Shown here piece after piece: positions 33,902 to 44,873 of a DNA stretch of 64,000 bases. The stretch spans positions 1 to 64,000 of the forward strand of contig WHUX01000265.1 of the NCBI GenBank assembly GCA_015179025.1, given 5' to 3'. Each line of letters starts with the position of its first letter. Position 1 is the first letter of the stretch. The position numbers and the translations under genes were made by a program. This stretch comes from Terfezia claveryi. Its lineage: Eukaryota; Ascomycota; Pezizomycetes; Pezizales; Pezizaceae. The notes under the pieces are model-generated. The model worked only from the letters and a program-made list of their open reading frames with translations. It made no database searches and was not told the origin of the DNA.

Positions 33902-35545
33902 CTATATTGGATGAGACAGAGGGAGCAAGGACTTTTTCCTTTCATCATTAATCATATCTAGTATCTCTTTCTTTGTCTTATTCTTGCCAAGCTTATGCTC
34001 ATCAACCTTCCTCTTTTTGTAAGTTACTTGCTTACTACTAGTCAACCAGAATTGTTTTTTCAATGACTCATCAACACCATCAGCATATACCCACTCATCA
34101 AACTTATAAGGCCATCTCTTACATTTCACTTTGTACTGTAACTTCCCTGTTCTAGGTTGTAACCTAAATTCCAAAACTTTTTCTACCTCATACTTGTCTT
34201 CCTTAACTGGTCCTGGTTGTTCCAGAGTTCTGGAGGAGAACAGTTGTATTGGATTAGAGAAGAAGGGTTTAAGAAGTGAGGTGTGGAAGGAATTGTTGAT
34301 GTTATTGAGGTCAGGGAAGTCAGTTAAGTCAAGTTTAGCATTTTGACTCTATAGTGAATATTTGGTAATAGTGAAGGGGCCTATCTATTTAGGGGATAGT
34401 TTGGAGGAATGGTACCTTGCTGGGAGATTCTTTATTGATAATATCACCTGATTATTGACTTGGTAATCAGGGGAGGCTCTTCTGTATTTGTTGGCTTGCT
34501 GAATTTAGTCTTTTTTGCTTTAGTAAGGTTTTCAGCAACCTGGTAAAATCTGGTTGTAGGGTTTGAATAGGTAGGAATTTTGTGAGGTAGGATAGGTGGT
34601 GACAAATTAGGCTGGTATCCTAGCTTGGTAACAAAGGGGAAAGTCCTCTTATAGTACTAACTCTTGTATTCACCTCTGTTTAAACAGAAGGTGTGGCTTG
34701 TATCCAATTCAATCCCTGCTCCAGCTTCTTAGCTGCAAACATAGGAATAATTGTCCTATTCTTTCTTTCACTTATTCCATCAGTCTGGGGGTGATATGTG
34801 GAAGATGCTATTATACATAATTCTATTTTTCTGCATCCAATCTTGAAATATAGTAGACATAAACAAGGGGTCTTGGTCAGAAACAATTTCATAAGGAAAT
34901 CCCACATTAGGCTTAATGAATATTTCAAAGATATCAATAACCCCTAATGTATTAATATTGTCTGCAACAGGTAACAAGAATGTGAAATCAGAATGCCTGT
35001 CAGTCATGACTAATAACTTATGAAATAACAACATGTGAGGCTTATCATCTTTAGGAGTCCTGTAGCCAAGAGTAAATTCAGTACATGAAATCATAATAGG
35101 TTCCATACTAAGAAAATCTATAGCTATGCTTTCCTATGGCCTAGTAGGTACATTCAAGGGAGTAAGAAAACCAGGAGGTTTCTGTGTGGATCTTTTGGTA
35201 ATTTGGCAGGTTTCATAACTCCTCATAAATTGTTCAATCTGCTTCTAAAAATCCTAAAAATGTACTTATTGGTAAGCTCTTCTACTGTTTTTGCAAGGCC
35301 TCCATGTCCAGTGGTGATATGTGCTTGTTGGATAAGGGCTTCAGAGGCAGGGTTACCTTTAACTTGTAGTTCTTTAGGAATAACTATCCTTCAAGCAAAA
35401 TTCTTCAGCAGGTATATAAACCCATCTTGTACCTTTACTATAGGTACTTGTTCTCCTTTTTTTACCCTTAAGTACAGTAGTCCAAATACTGTATCTTTTT
35501 CTAACTCTTTTCCATAATGCCATTCCAACTCATAATCTCTTATCT
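33902..35545 (-). pseudogene. Family-B integrase with chromodomain
   Basis: From about 35520 the frame gives the integrase N-terminal zinc region (HITTGHGGLAKTVEEL, then CQIT). The core follows, with LVMTDRHSDFTFLLPVAD (first Asp), EIVSDQDPLFMS (second Asp) and HPQTDGISERKNR (Glu), in two overlapping frames between 35106 and 34680. A C-terminal chromodomain-like stretch reads VEKVLEFRLQ...VKCKRWPYKFDEW (34200-34050). Frameshifts near 34800 and 35220 and several TAG codons break it. A functional copy would insert element DNA with chromodomain-guided targeting. Confidence 0.85.
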
Positions 35546-37923
35546 ACTTAGCAATTACCAAGTCTAGTTCCATGCTCTTCTCATCCTCATCCTGGACTCC
35601 TAGTGTCTTTTTTAGGTGGTCACTATTGTGGAAGGGCTTATTGACGGCCTTCAGATTGTTTTTCCTAGTGTCATAGGAGCTGATAAAGTTTTTGTTCAGG
35701 TTATAGTAGCCAAGACAATACTTGCATCTTGGTATCACTTTTCCTCCTGTAGTAGTAACTTTTAGGAGATTTGGGCATAGGTGGGACCAGTGACGATCTT
35801 GGTTGTATATGATGCATTATCTGATGGTTCTTTTGATAATGGATAAAGTTTGTTGTCAAGGGGGCATTTGTTACTGAGGTGAGTGGTTTTTATGCAGTTG
35901 GTACATTTGGGAAGAGAAAATTTAGTGTGTTTGGGACAATCCTCTTTGAAGTGTCCAAATGCCCAACATTTGTCACAAAGATTAATACCAGGATCTTTGT
36001 TATTGCATTGGGAAGTTTTGTGGCCCACTTTACCATATTGAAAACAAAACTCTTTGCCCTGAGTTCTGTTGGAGGAAGATGGGAGGATTGGATCCTCAGG
36101 GAAAATATTAAGAAGGGTGCAGACAGAGGATGCAGGTGAGGCTCCTGGAGGAGGAGGAGGCTGAAAATGCACCTTCTTGTTGTCTGCCTCATCCTTGGAC
36201 TTAGGTGAGGCTGCCCTTCTTTTCAAGGTACCTTCAAGAGTGGGGTTCCACTCCTGAAGGTTTCCTACAACTACAGAACCCCTATCAGCCCTTCTCAAGG
36301 ACTGTTCCATCTGTTCTGTAGTCATAAGTTCCCTAGCTCTTTTCCATTCCTCAAGTTTATCTGAGTTAGAGGACTCATCCACAAGTGTCCATTCCTATGG
36401 GTCCTCTGCCTCAGGGGCAGCAAGAGTAGAGGGAGAGGAGGTACTTAGCATGTACACCGAGGCGAGTTTTCCCCGTGTGGACTCGCCAAGACTCAGGCCG
36501 ATGGCCGAGTTTTGCCCAACCCTTAAACTCGGCGAGTTAGCTACATGATTCTCTGGAATACTCGGGCCAGCACCGAGTAGCTGACAAGTACTCCCCAAGC
36601 CTTTTTGTTATGGGGAATAGGCTAGAAGCCTACCTTCGCTGCTCATATATACAAGGAATTCGTAGGAATTCGTGCTTTCATGCCTTATATATATATATAG
36701 AAATCATGCATTCGTGGCTTACATTTATATATCGAAGTCTTGCATTCGTGGCTTATATATATACATGGAAATCATGCATTCGCGGCTTATATATATACAT
36801 GGAAATCATACATTCGCGGCTTATATATATACATGGAAATGATGTATTCGTAGTCTGTATATATATATATATAGATTAGATATATACTAGCCGTGAATGC
36901 ACGAACTCCATATATATATATAAACCGCGAATACATGATATCCATGTATATGTATAAGCCGTGAATGCATGATTTCCATGTATATAGATAAGCCTCGAAT
37001 GCATAATTTCCATATATATATATAAGACGTGAATGTATAAATTCCTACGAATTCCATGTATATATGGGTGGCGAAGGTAGGATACTAGCCTATTCCTTGG
37101 AACAAAAGGGCTTGGCGAGTACTCGTGAGTAGCCAGCGAGTCGGCGCCAGCTGGCTTCTCATGGATTGCCATTGGTGCGAGTCAGTGTCGAGTAAGAAAA
37201 ATAGTTGGCAAACTCACCTCGACTTGGGCCGATGTGCATACTAGAGGTACTAGGTTCTTTGTTAATGACTACTTGAAACTTAGGTTTTCTTGTGACTGAC
37301 CTTCCTCTCTCTTCCTCCTCTTGTTGTTGCTGTTGGGCCTGGGCCTTAGTAGTGGTGGCAGCAGTTTGGACTGCTGCTAGATCCTGCTGGAGCTGTCTGA
37401 GCCTGAAATTTCTTTCTCTGATTTTAGATATCTCAGGGTCAGGATCATCTTCAATTGTTGGTTGGTACCTTTCAGTCTCAAAGATTGCATTGAGGCCTTC
37501 CCTGTCATGCCAGGTAGGCCTAGTACCATCAACCTCCTGTACAGGTCTTTGTAGGAGATTGGTGGTGGTAATCTGGAGAGGAGAGAGTCTCCTTCCCCTG
37601 TTGATGGTGTTGGGAGAATTTCTCCCAAGGATTGGTAGAGTCACTGGTCTCCCAGTGGCTCCCCTAATCCTGAGCTGATGGTTTGGGGATGCAGGCATTG
37701 GTGGTGATGGAGAATGTGGTGAGGGAAGAGTTTTCCTGAAAGTTTGTATTGGAACAGAGAGGTGGTTGGTTACTACTGGATGTTGTATTAAGGCAGTTGT
37801 GTGGTGAGAAGACTGTTTAGTAGAGGAGGATTTGAGGGGACTATATACTCCTCTGGACAGTATATCTGCTATGTGGTTGTCCTTTCCCTGAATGTATTCT
37901 AGGGTTAGGTCAAACTGACTCAT
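35545..37923 (-). pseudogene. Extra pol segment with coiled-coil and three zinc knuckles, between RNase H and integrase
   Basis: Reads from the end of RNase H (QGKDNHIADILSRG) into a Ser/Pro-rich linker, then a Gln/Glu-rich probable coiled coil (RLRQLQQDLAAVQ... QQQQQEEEERG). The TIR element at 36449-37243 interrupts, and the frame then resumes as STLAAPEAEDP and DKLEEWKRARE. Three knuckle motifs follow: CFQYGKVGHKTSQC (second Cys replaced by Tyr), CDKCWAFGHFKEDC and CTNCIKTTHLSNKC. The last two are canonical Cx2Cx4Hx4C. It ends near CKYCLGYYNLNKN at 35740. Gag already has its own knuckle (CYHCCQKGHTSRDC near 40840), so this is an additional nucleic-acid-binding segment inside pol. Confidence 0.75.
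36449..37243. mobile_element. Non-autonomous TIR element inserted in family-B pol
   Basis: About 795 bp. The ends carry CCGAGGCGAGTTTTCC (left) and, reversed, TCGAGGTGAGTTTGCC (right). The body is a long inverted repeat meeting near 36885, with AAATCATGCATTCG-type repeats separated by (TA)n. Flanks GAGGTACTTAG (36438-36448) and GAGGTACTAG (37244-37253) look like a 10-11 bp target duplication, which suggests a Mutator-like parent. CTCGGCGAGT phrases recur near both ends. No ORF inside. Confidence 0.7.
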
Positions 37924-37929
37924 AGTCTC

Positions 37930-39245
37930 TTGCTACCTTTTTTTCATCTAACTTTCAAGGATACTATCCATAAATGTGACTAAGGGTTTATGATCTGTTT
38001 GGATGATCACTTTGTAACCCTGTAGTTCAGGCCTGAAATACCTCAGTGAGTCAATAATTGCTAATAATTCCTTATCAGTTATTGTGTAATTCATTTGTCT
38101 ATCATTTAATTTCCTAGAGTGAAACTCTGCTGGCCTAATAACACCATTCTCCATTTGGCCAATCCATCCTGAGATCCCTGTATTACTGGCATCAGTAATT
38201 AAATAGATTGGAAGGCCTGAGTCATGGTTAATTGGTTTGAGCACTTTATTGTTCATTATTAACTCCTTAATCTTCTTGAATGACTCATTATGCAGAGGAG
38301 TCCATATGTGCTTTTTTGTTGATCCTTGCAATTCTTATAGTGGTTTGGCTATTGCTCCCAATTCTAGACAAAACCTTCTTAAGTAATTAACCATCCCTAG
38401 AAACTTTTGCAGTTTCTTTTTTGAGTCAGGGATTGGGTAATTAGCTATTGAGTTAATTTTTTCTGGATCCATTTCTAGCCCTTGCTTGGTGACAATGAAT
38501 CCCAGCACTTTCAGCCTTGAAGTAAGGATTTGGCATTTCTTTTTGTTGAAGAAAAACTTTTCTTTAGCCAATATTCTGCAGATCCCTCTCAACACTTCCT
38601 TATATTCTTCTAGGGTATCTGTTCCAATCAGAATGTCATCTAAATAAATCATGACAGTTTTTCCAATATAATTCCTTAATAACCAGTTCATAGCCCTCAT
38701 CATGGTTGCAGGTGCATTACAATTACCTTGCTACATGACCAATGAGTCAAATTTCCCTAGATGATTTGTTAAGGTGCTATGCTTTATTGATTCATATGTA
38801 TACCTAATATTGTGATAGCCATCTGCTAGATCAGCTGTTGAGATGTATTTCTTGCTAGCTATCGAGTCCAGTATTGCTTTGATATTGGGCATAGGTGTTT
38901 TATCCTTTTGTACTAGCTTGTTTCTAGATACACAGTGCAATAAGAATCTGGCCTGTTGTTTGCCATTCTTATTTAAATCTCTTTTAGGCTGTGTAAATAT
39001 AAGGATACTGTTGAGTAGCTAGATGGCACTATCCTTCCAGATTCTAGCTCTGTCCTCATTTTCTCAGTCACTTGGTCTAGAAACCTTGTATAGTTTGTAT
39101 AGTATGCAGGTTTCCAGGTTGCACTATCAGAAACTATAATTTTATATTGCATGATATCATAAGGTTCTCTGATTGGTGGGAATGCAGTTGGCTTTTCTTC
39201 TGGGAATAATTCAGGGAATTCTTCAAATATATTAAACTCCACTTC
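37930..39245 (-). pseudogene. Family-B reverse transcriptase and RNase H
   Basis: RT runs from EFNIFEEFPELFPEEKPTAF through MPNIKAILDSIASKKYIST (TADLADGYH, fingers/palm) and the catalytic VMIYLDDILIGT (about 38640). The thumb reads KVLGFIVTKQGLEMDPEKI and FLGMVNYLRRF. RNase H follows with YLITDASNTGISGWIGQ (Asp), HSRKLNDRQMNYTITDKELL (Glu), IQTDHKPL (Asp) and ADILSRG. Interruptions are TAG codons near 38940, 38725 and 38335, each where Gln is plausible. The N-terminal side is separated from protease by the solo LTR-C. Confidence 0.92.
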
Positions 39246-39268
39246 TTCCAGATTAACTGCATTTGTAA

Positions 39269-39942
39269 TGTAATGAATGGTACTAGACAGTATTCATTCG
39301 GTACCGTTTATACAATCTATATCCGTAGGCACGGACGTTTGTGTATTTCGGTTCTGCTGAGGTAAGACCTCAGAAGGGTAGGGAGATTACTATGTGGGAC
39401 GTTCCCAGAGGGAACAGTAATTAACTGTGTAATCTATCTTATATGATTTATGCTATCTAAGCTATATGATCTTGATCTGATCGGAATATAGGCTTGCTTG
39501 CTCTGAGTGCTTGCTTGGTTGCTTCTTCTCTTTCTGTGGATTCCAGAGGGAATCCAGCAGCCTATTTATACTCCTCTGGATCTGATGACTAAGGAAATAA
39601 ATATAATAAAGGGTGGCACACCAGAAGGTGGTGCGCTGTACAAAAGGGGTCATGTGGCCATAGTAATGAGTCACACCCATAAACGATGGTCATGTGGCCA
39701 TAGTAATGAGTCACACGCCTTAAACAGAGGTCACGCGCCATAATGAGAGTGTCTTCATATGGCAAGTGCCATGGAACTTCCCATGGCAGATTCCGCGTGT
39801 TATGGACGCTTATAAAGCAATAGGAGGTGGTAGAAGGCTAGTCCTTCAACCAGAGGCTTAGTTACATAACATAGTAGTAATATAGGAAATACAAAAGTAT
39901 ATAATCAATTATATAAGCAATGAAACAACGTTCTCCATTACA
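39269..39942 (-). mobile_element. Solo LTR, family C, inside family-B pol
   Basis: 674 bp with ends TGTAATGAATGG and CTCCATTACA, flanked by the 5-bp duplication TGTAA (39264-39268, 39943-39947). A strongly decayed relative is the LTR at 45698-46314. Orientation is inferred from that copy, whose element reads on the + strand. Bases about 39470-39780 contain GAGTCACAC and GGTCATGTGGCCA tandem phrases, probably promoter-region repeats of the LTR. Confidence 0.92.
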
Positions 39943-42562
39943 TGTAATGACTAGAGAGCTTCCATCATCTTCTAGCACTGACCAATCTGATAAGTCAAAC
40001 CCCTCTTGTGACCATTCCTGGTCTTCTTCCAGTTCATCCACCAGATCATGCTGTATCCATAGAATTGATGGAGTTGGCTTTGAGTAGTATAGTAGTCTAC
40101 CTCCAACTTCAGTTAATATAGCATATGGGTCTTCATTATCATTCCAGTCATATTCTGTTCTTCCTATATTCATTGCTGTAGTTGTGACTCTTTCAAGTGT
40201 ATCCTTAGTTTTGAGCATATTAATATCAATCCTTGTCCTGCCTGTAGGTTGTATAGTAATTGCATTATCTTTGATATTCATAACTGCTTTATAATCCCTC
40301 AGTGCAGGTTCACCAAATATAACATCCTAGTCCTTCAGGTTGGCTACATAGAATGTCCTAGTTTCTTGGTATCCTTGTAGATTTACTGTGACTGTTGCTA
40401 TATTTGTCATTTGAGATCTGCTGCCTTTAATTGCAGTTAGGTTTCTTGTTGATCTCTTTCAAAGGTATATTAAACAGCTAACAATAATTTGCTGATATCA
40501 AGTCTCCACCTGATGTGCATGGATCAAATAGTGCATTAGCAATATGTCCATTAATTTTAATTTCAGCTGCATTAGAAATTCTATAGCTTTCTGGCACTAA
40601 GAACTTCCTTAAGTCATTAGGGTTTCTTATAACTTGGAGTGCAGCTGACTCTTGTTATTTCATATCAATTTCCTAATAAGCTGTTTTTACCTTTTGTGGG
40701 GGCCAAGTTGGTTTAGGTCTGAATGGCTGATAAGGTGGGAATCTTCTGACTCCTAGTCTAGATCCCATATATTGGTAAGCTGAAGACACCTTCCTATTAG
40801 GGCAATCCCTGGAAGTATGACCTTTTTGACAACAGTGATAACAGGACCCTGTTTTTGCAGCCTCTTCCCTTTTTTTCTCTTGTTCACCATAAGGAGTATA
40901 CTTAGTTTTATCCTTTCTGGCACTAGAGAAGTTACCATAGAGACCTCCTGGTCCACCTTTCTTGCCTGCCACTTTAGCTACATTCTTAGCCACTTTTTCA
41001 GGCAATTTGAATTCAAACTTAGTCTATTCCATGAGTTTACCAGGACCCCACTGCCTCTCAGACTTCCTCTGGTATTGTTGTAGGGATTTGGTCTCTTGCT
41101 TTAGTACATCTTCCTGGACAGCAATTTTGTTCAATATTTCCTCAAAGGTTGACTCATATGAGATTAGCCCTTTGACCATAGCCCTAAGTAAGGGTACTAG
41201 TCTATCTACTAGTTTCATTTTAAGTACATGATCACTTATCATATCCTGTCCATTCAGATCCTTACACTTTATTTTGAACTCTTGCAGGTTCTGTACATAT
41301 GGCATGTCAGTAATTTCTGGCCTCTGATGGTGTGCCAGATATTGTTTCCATAGGACTTCAGGTGCTACTGTAGAGATGAGTTTACCTCCAAGTTTTAATA
41401 TAAATTCATGGAAATTCCTGTCCTCAACATTGGTTTTTTCAGAGCAATACTGATTATACCAAGTCTGAGCACTTTTCTCAAACATAAAGCTTGCTCTATC
41501 CAAGCTTTTCCAAACAGCTATATCCATCCCTTAGTATTCTACCCACTTCTGCAACTGTTGTATATAATTGTTAAAGGTAGTTTGATCCCTCCATTTTTCT
41601 GATACTCCATCAATTATTGGAGGAGTAGGAATCTTTCCAAGTTTATTTGCCTTTTTTACTAGGGCTTTACTGATTTGTTATAATAGTATAATTTGTCTAG
41701 TCTTTTTGGACTATTCTAAGTAGTGAGGACTAGGTTCCCTCATAGACCTTTTCTTTCCATCACTATCAGAGCCATTATCTGACTCATCACCTTCAGATCC
41801 AGATCCTAGATCCTCACTGCTACCTCCAGCTGCACCACTAGAGCTTTTTCTAGACTTCTTGTCAGGGGTCTTACTCTTTTTGGTATGTGATGGCTTTTTC
41901 CTATCCTTAGGTAGTTGTAGCATATCTTTCTCAGATATTTCTTCTATATCTGTTTCATATTCTCCTTCTTCCTCTTCCTCATACTGGACATTCTTACCCT
42001 TACCCTTATTCTTACTTCCAAACAGTTTCCTACCAATCTCCTCATGAGTTTCTTTAGTTTCCTCAGAAGGAGGCACTATTTCTGGGATGTCCAGATCATA
42101 GATATTACCCATAAGTATATACTATATTAGGAATGGCTAGTTCAGAGCTAACCATAGAACTCCTTTACATGGATTATAAGTGGGGTAAGGCCAGATTGAT
42201 TTTGAGGTTGATGAGAGCTGCATATATACTTTATATGTCTTGTCAAATTGATCTTTTTGCAGTAAGATCATGAACTTTTCTGCTGCTTCAGCCAATAGTT
42301 CCTTTTTCTTTCTTGACAACATACTGTTTATTGTTAGGTATACAAATACCTGAGATAGCCTTTGATACCATGAAGGTTCATTTTTATCCTAAAAGGCTTT
42401 TGATGCAGGGGGTGTTATAATCTTTACTTCAAGCATGACTGAATTTAGTCTAAGAATTATTTCCCTTGTTTCTGAGTCCAAAAGTGCTTTTCCTTCTAGA
42501 ATCTTCTTTTTAGGGGTGTTGACTAACTTGGCTTTGAGTGCTTCTAGCTCCTCACATGTCAT
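39943..42562 (-). pseudogene. Family-B gag and protease
   Basis: Probable start MTCEELEALKAKLVN at 42562. Gag continues via MLSRKKKELLAEAAEKF (42322) and a strongly acidic/Lys-rich segment (42112-41711, EEEEEGEYETDIEE, KKPSHTKKSKTPDKKSRK). The capsid-like core is at 41527-41024 (FEKSAQTWYNQYCSEK, HHQRPEITDMPYVQNLQEFK). A CCHC knuckle follows at about 40840. The protease remnant is at about 40540 (ALFDPCTSGGDLIS, in place of D-T/S-G). The frame is broken by about eight stops, mostly TAG and TAA at Gln positions. Confidence 0.85.
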
Positions 42563-42968
42563 TGCCTTTCTCCTACTTTTCCTAGTTCTACCTCCTCCTT
42601 CTATTACACTAGTCCTTTTCTCCTTAGGAGTTTCTATATCTTTCAGATATTATACCACTGATTCCTTGGATTCTGTCTCTTCTATTCCTACTTTCTGGAA
42701 AGTAGATCCTGATGAGGAAGGATCTGTTTCTTATCAACTTCCTTCTTCTGCTCTTTCTATTGCCTCTGATACTAAGGTGAATTATGGTAAGGGGGCAAAT
42801 TTCTTAAAGAGGAACAGGGTTACTTTTGTTGATGAGATTGTTTTGGGAGCAGAATTTCCTGCTAATGCTGGAAAGAAGATTGAGTGGAAGGACAGGGGTT
42901 GGAGTGCTAGGTATTTGTGTTCTTTCTGGAGGGAGAAGTATAGAATATTTCCTTGTTCCTTATATTAA
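42435..42968 (+). CDS. Antisense ORF in the leader of the family-B element
   Basis: 177-codon open frame on the + strand, opposite to gag. The first ~80 codons are antisense to the gag start and may be fortuitous. The part from about 42660 (DSLDSVSSIPTFWKVDPDEE, FVDEIVLGAEFPANAGKK, IEWKDRGWSARYLC) looks like ordinary protein, while the - strand there has many stops. A further protein-like stretch in another frame (TLWNLDVDRTCSYNPHLYWT) follows to about 43130, hinting at a frameshifted or spliced continuation. A ~30-bp tandem repeat (TTATTTGTTGCTATTTG) is at 43180-43260. Family unknown. Confidence 0.35.
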   Translation: MTEFSLRIISLVSESKSAFPSRIFFLGVLTNLALSASSSSHVIAFLLLFLVLPPPSITLVLFSLGVSISFRYYTTDSLDSVSSIPTFWKVDPDEEGSVSYQLPSSALSIASDTKVNYGKGANFLKRNRVTFVDEIVLGAEFPANAGKKIEWKDRGWSARYLCSFWREKYRIFPCSLY

Positions 42969-43407
42969 GAGAATTCCTAATTTTTCTTTAGGCTAGGTAG
43001 AGAGTAAGGCTGGGATACTCTCTGGAATTTGGATGTGGATAGGACTTGTTCCTATAATCCTCACCTTTATTGGACTTCTAAGGCACTTTGTAGGTCTCAG
43101 AGCTACCAGATTAGGTAGTTATTTATTGTTTCTTTTGTATTTGCCAGTTAAATACAATTGTTGTTGCCCTCTTATATTGCTATTTGATGGATAGTCTTAT
43201 TTGTTGCTATTTGGTGGATAGTCTTATTTGTTGCTATTTGAAGGATAGTCTTACTGCTGACTGTTAGACTTTGGTGCTACTATGCTTTATGCTGTAGGCT
43301 TATACTGGCTTCAGTTTCTACTCTTTCTAGTAGAAACTTATTGTTGATTAAATAAGGTTAATCAGGCCTTCCTGTTAGGTAAGAATCAAGTTCTTAGGTT
43401 AAAAAAA

Positions 43408-44036
43408 TGTAAGTGATTATAAAGGGGACTAGAGAATTAGATTAGATTAGATAAGATGATCTAATCTAATTAGATAATCTCAGGCTAGTAATGTATACTA
43501 CAAAGTAGATTACTAATAGTATATTATTAATTCTTACTATTAAAGTTATTACCAGTAGCATAAGATTACTGTAATAGGTAAAGTAGTATAGGAGTGCCAA
43601 AGGCACTTAGAAATTAACTAGTGGAACTTCTATATTAATTGTACTCTAACTATGTTCTAAGTTCTAACTATCTATCCAACTGAAGGGAAATTCAGGGGAC
43701 TATATGTGTTCTAACTGGGGCAGTGCTGGGCTAGTGCTGAGGCAGTGCACCATCATCTAACCTTTACATGATTTGAAATCAATATAATAGAAGGTTCTAG
43801 ATAGTACTTCCATGTACTATCTAGTACAAAATAGGTTAAGTCTTTCCTAGACTTATACATGTGAAAGCATGTGAATAACATGTAAAAGCATGTGATAACA
43901 TGTGAAATATTAGCAAGGTAGACAGCACACAGAATGTTGTGTGTTTTGAGATGCTTGCTGAGTAAGAAAATACATAAGAAATACATTTGTAAGGGAGAGG
44001 GTTAGTCATAGGATATAAGTTAGTCACTTCCTTACA
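43408..44036 (-). mobile_element. LTR, family B (5' LTR in element sense)
   Basis: 629 bp, nearly identical in layout to 33015-33643 (TGTAAGTGATTATAAAGG ... CACTTCCTTACA). The two flanks of the element (CTCCG and ATAAG) do not match as a target duplication. No clear primer-binding site is recognised next to it on the internal side. Confidence 0.92.
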
Positions 44037-44549
44037 ATAAGCGAGCTATAAGCGAAGTATATATAACATACAGACATAGGAATATTCTCTACATTGGGGT
44101 TTGTAACCTATAATAATGAGTGCAGATAGTAACTATATTAATAAAGGTATAGATTGCATAATACTTAGGAAGAAATTCTAAAGTGACAGGTAGACCCGTG
44201 TTTTATAAAATATTTTTATCATGTGAATATCTACGAACACTAAGGGATATAAATAGTGCAAGTAGTTCTGGTTGAATTTATTCTACCACTAGCGAGTATT
44301 TGAAAGCAAGAGTACCTTGAGTACATGAAGTCTACAAAGTTCTAAGTCTTGAGTTAACTTTACGTTTTAGTGATATAGGATTTATTTTGTATTGCAAAAT
44401 AAGATCTATCACGAGGAACTATCATTAGACTAAACTTTACTACTATAGGATTGATATTCTGTATTATAGAATAGGTATTGTTGCAGCAGGAAATTACGGC
44501 TGTCCTAATAGTTGTAAGGGTACTATTAGTTAATAGGGCCCTCGTGACA
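44037..44549 (+). mobile_element. LTR-A fragment (distal 513 bp)
   Basis: Starts at ATAAGCGAGCTATAAGCG, which lies in the middle of LTR-A, and ends CCCTCGTGACA. The same interval of LTR-A is also present at about 32520-33014, left of the family-B element. The two have decayed differently, so they come from different LTR-A copies. Confidence 0.88.
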
Positions 44550-44873
44550 CCTATTTAGGGTCTGGATAGTTTTTATCTCATTAACTAAGTCATTCTGGGC
44601 AGTCCTGATATTGTTTTGGCAGGAGGTAAGGTCGGCCTGGCATAAGAGGAGGTCTTCGGTAAGTATTGTAACTTCATCATTGGCCCTGGTCTGTTTCTGT
44701 TGTCCTTCATATATAGCTTGCTCCAGCCATTGACCTAATGCATCTGTGGCAAGGTAGATATCGATAATAGCCTAGTGATAGCTGCAGAAGTCGGCCTAGT
44801 TCATAGGGATGGGTAGGGCTTGCCAGGTCCAAAATCTGACTGCGAGTGCAGGAGTAGTATCTTGAGTAGACAT
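44550..44873 (-). pseudogene. Orphan gag-like N-terminal fragment
   Basis: From the ATG at 44873 the - strand reads MSTQDTTPALAVRFWTWQ, two stops, then a helical stretch (DALGQWLEQAIYEGQQKQ, DLLLCQADLTSCQNNI). It is cut at 44550 by the end of LTR-A. The start and coiled-coil character fit the gag N-terminus of a fungal Ty3 element, but no hallmark motif is present. Confidence 0.4.

Larger units (their letters stand above)
33644..43407 (-). mobile_element. Family-B Ty3/gypsy chromovirus, internal region
   Basis: Complete internal region on the - strand. In element order: leader (43407-42563), gag (42562-40675), protease (about 40550), RT (39245-38340), RNase H (38330-37900), a long extra segment (37900-35545), integrase and chromodomain (35545-33902), short 3' UTR. 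It has been split by a solo LTR-C (39269-39942) and a TIR element (36449-37243). In-frame stops are few compared with gypsy-A at 29 kb and are mostly TAG at CAG positions. Confidence 0.9.

Noticed and set aside
37292..37678. 128-codon + strand ORF
   Set aside because: Antisense of the coiled-coil/linker segment of family-B pol, which has the better motifs.
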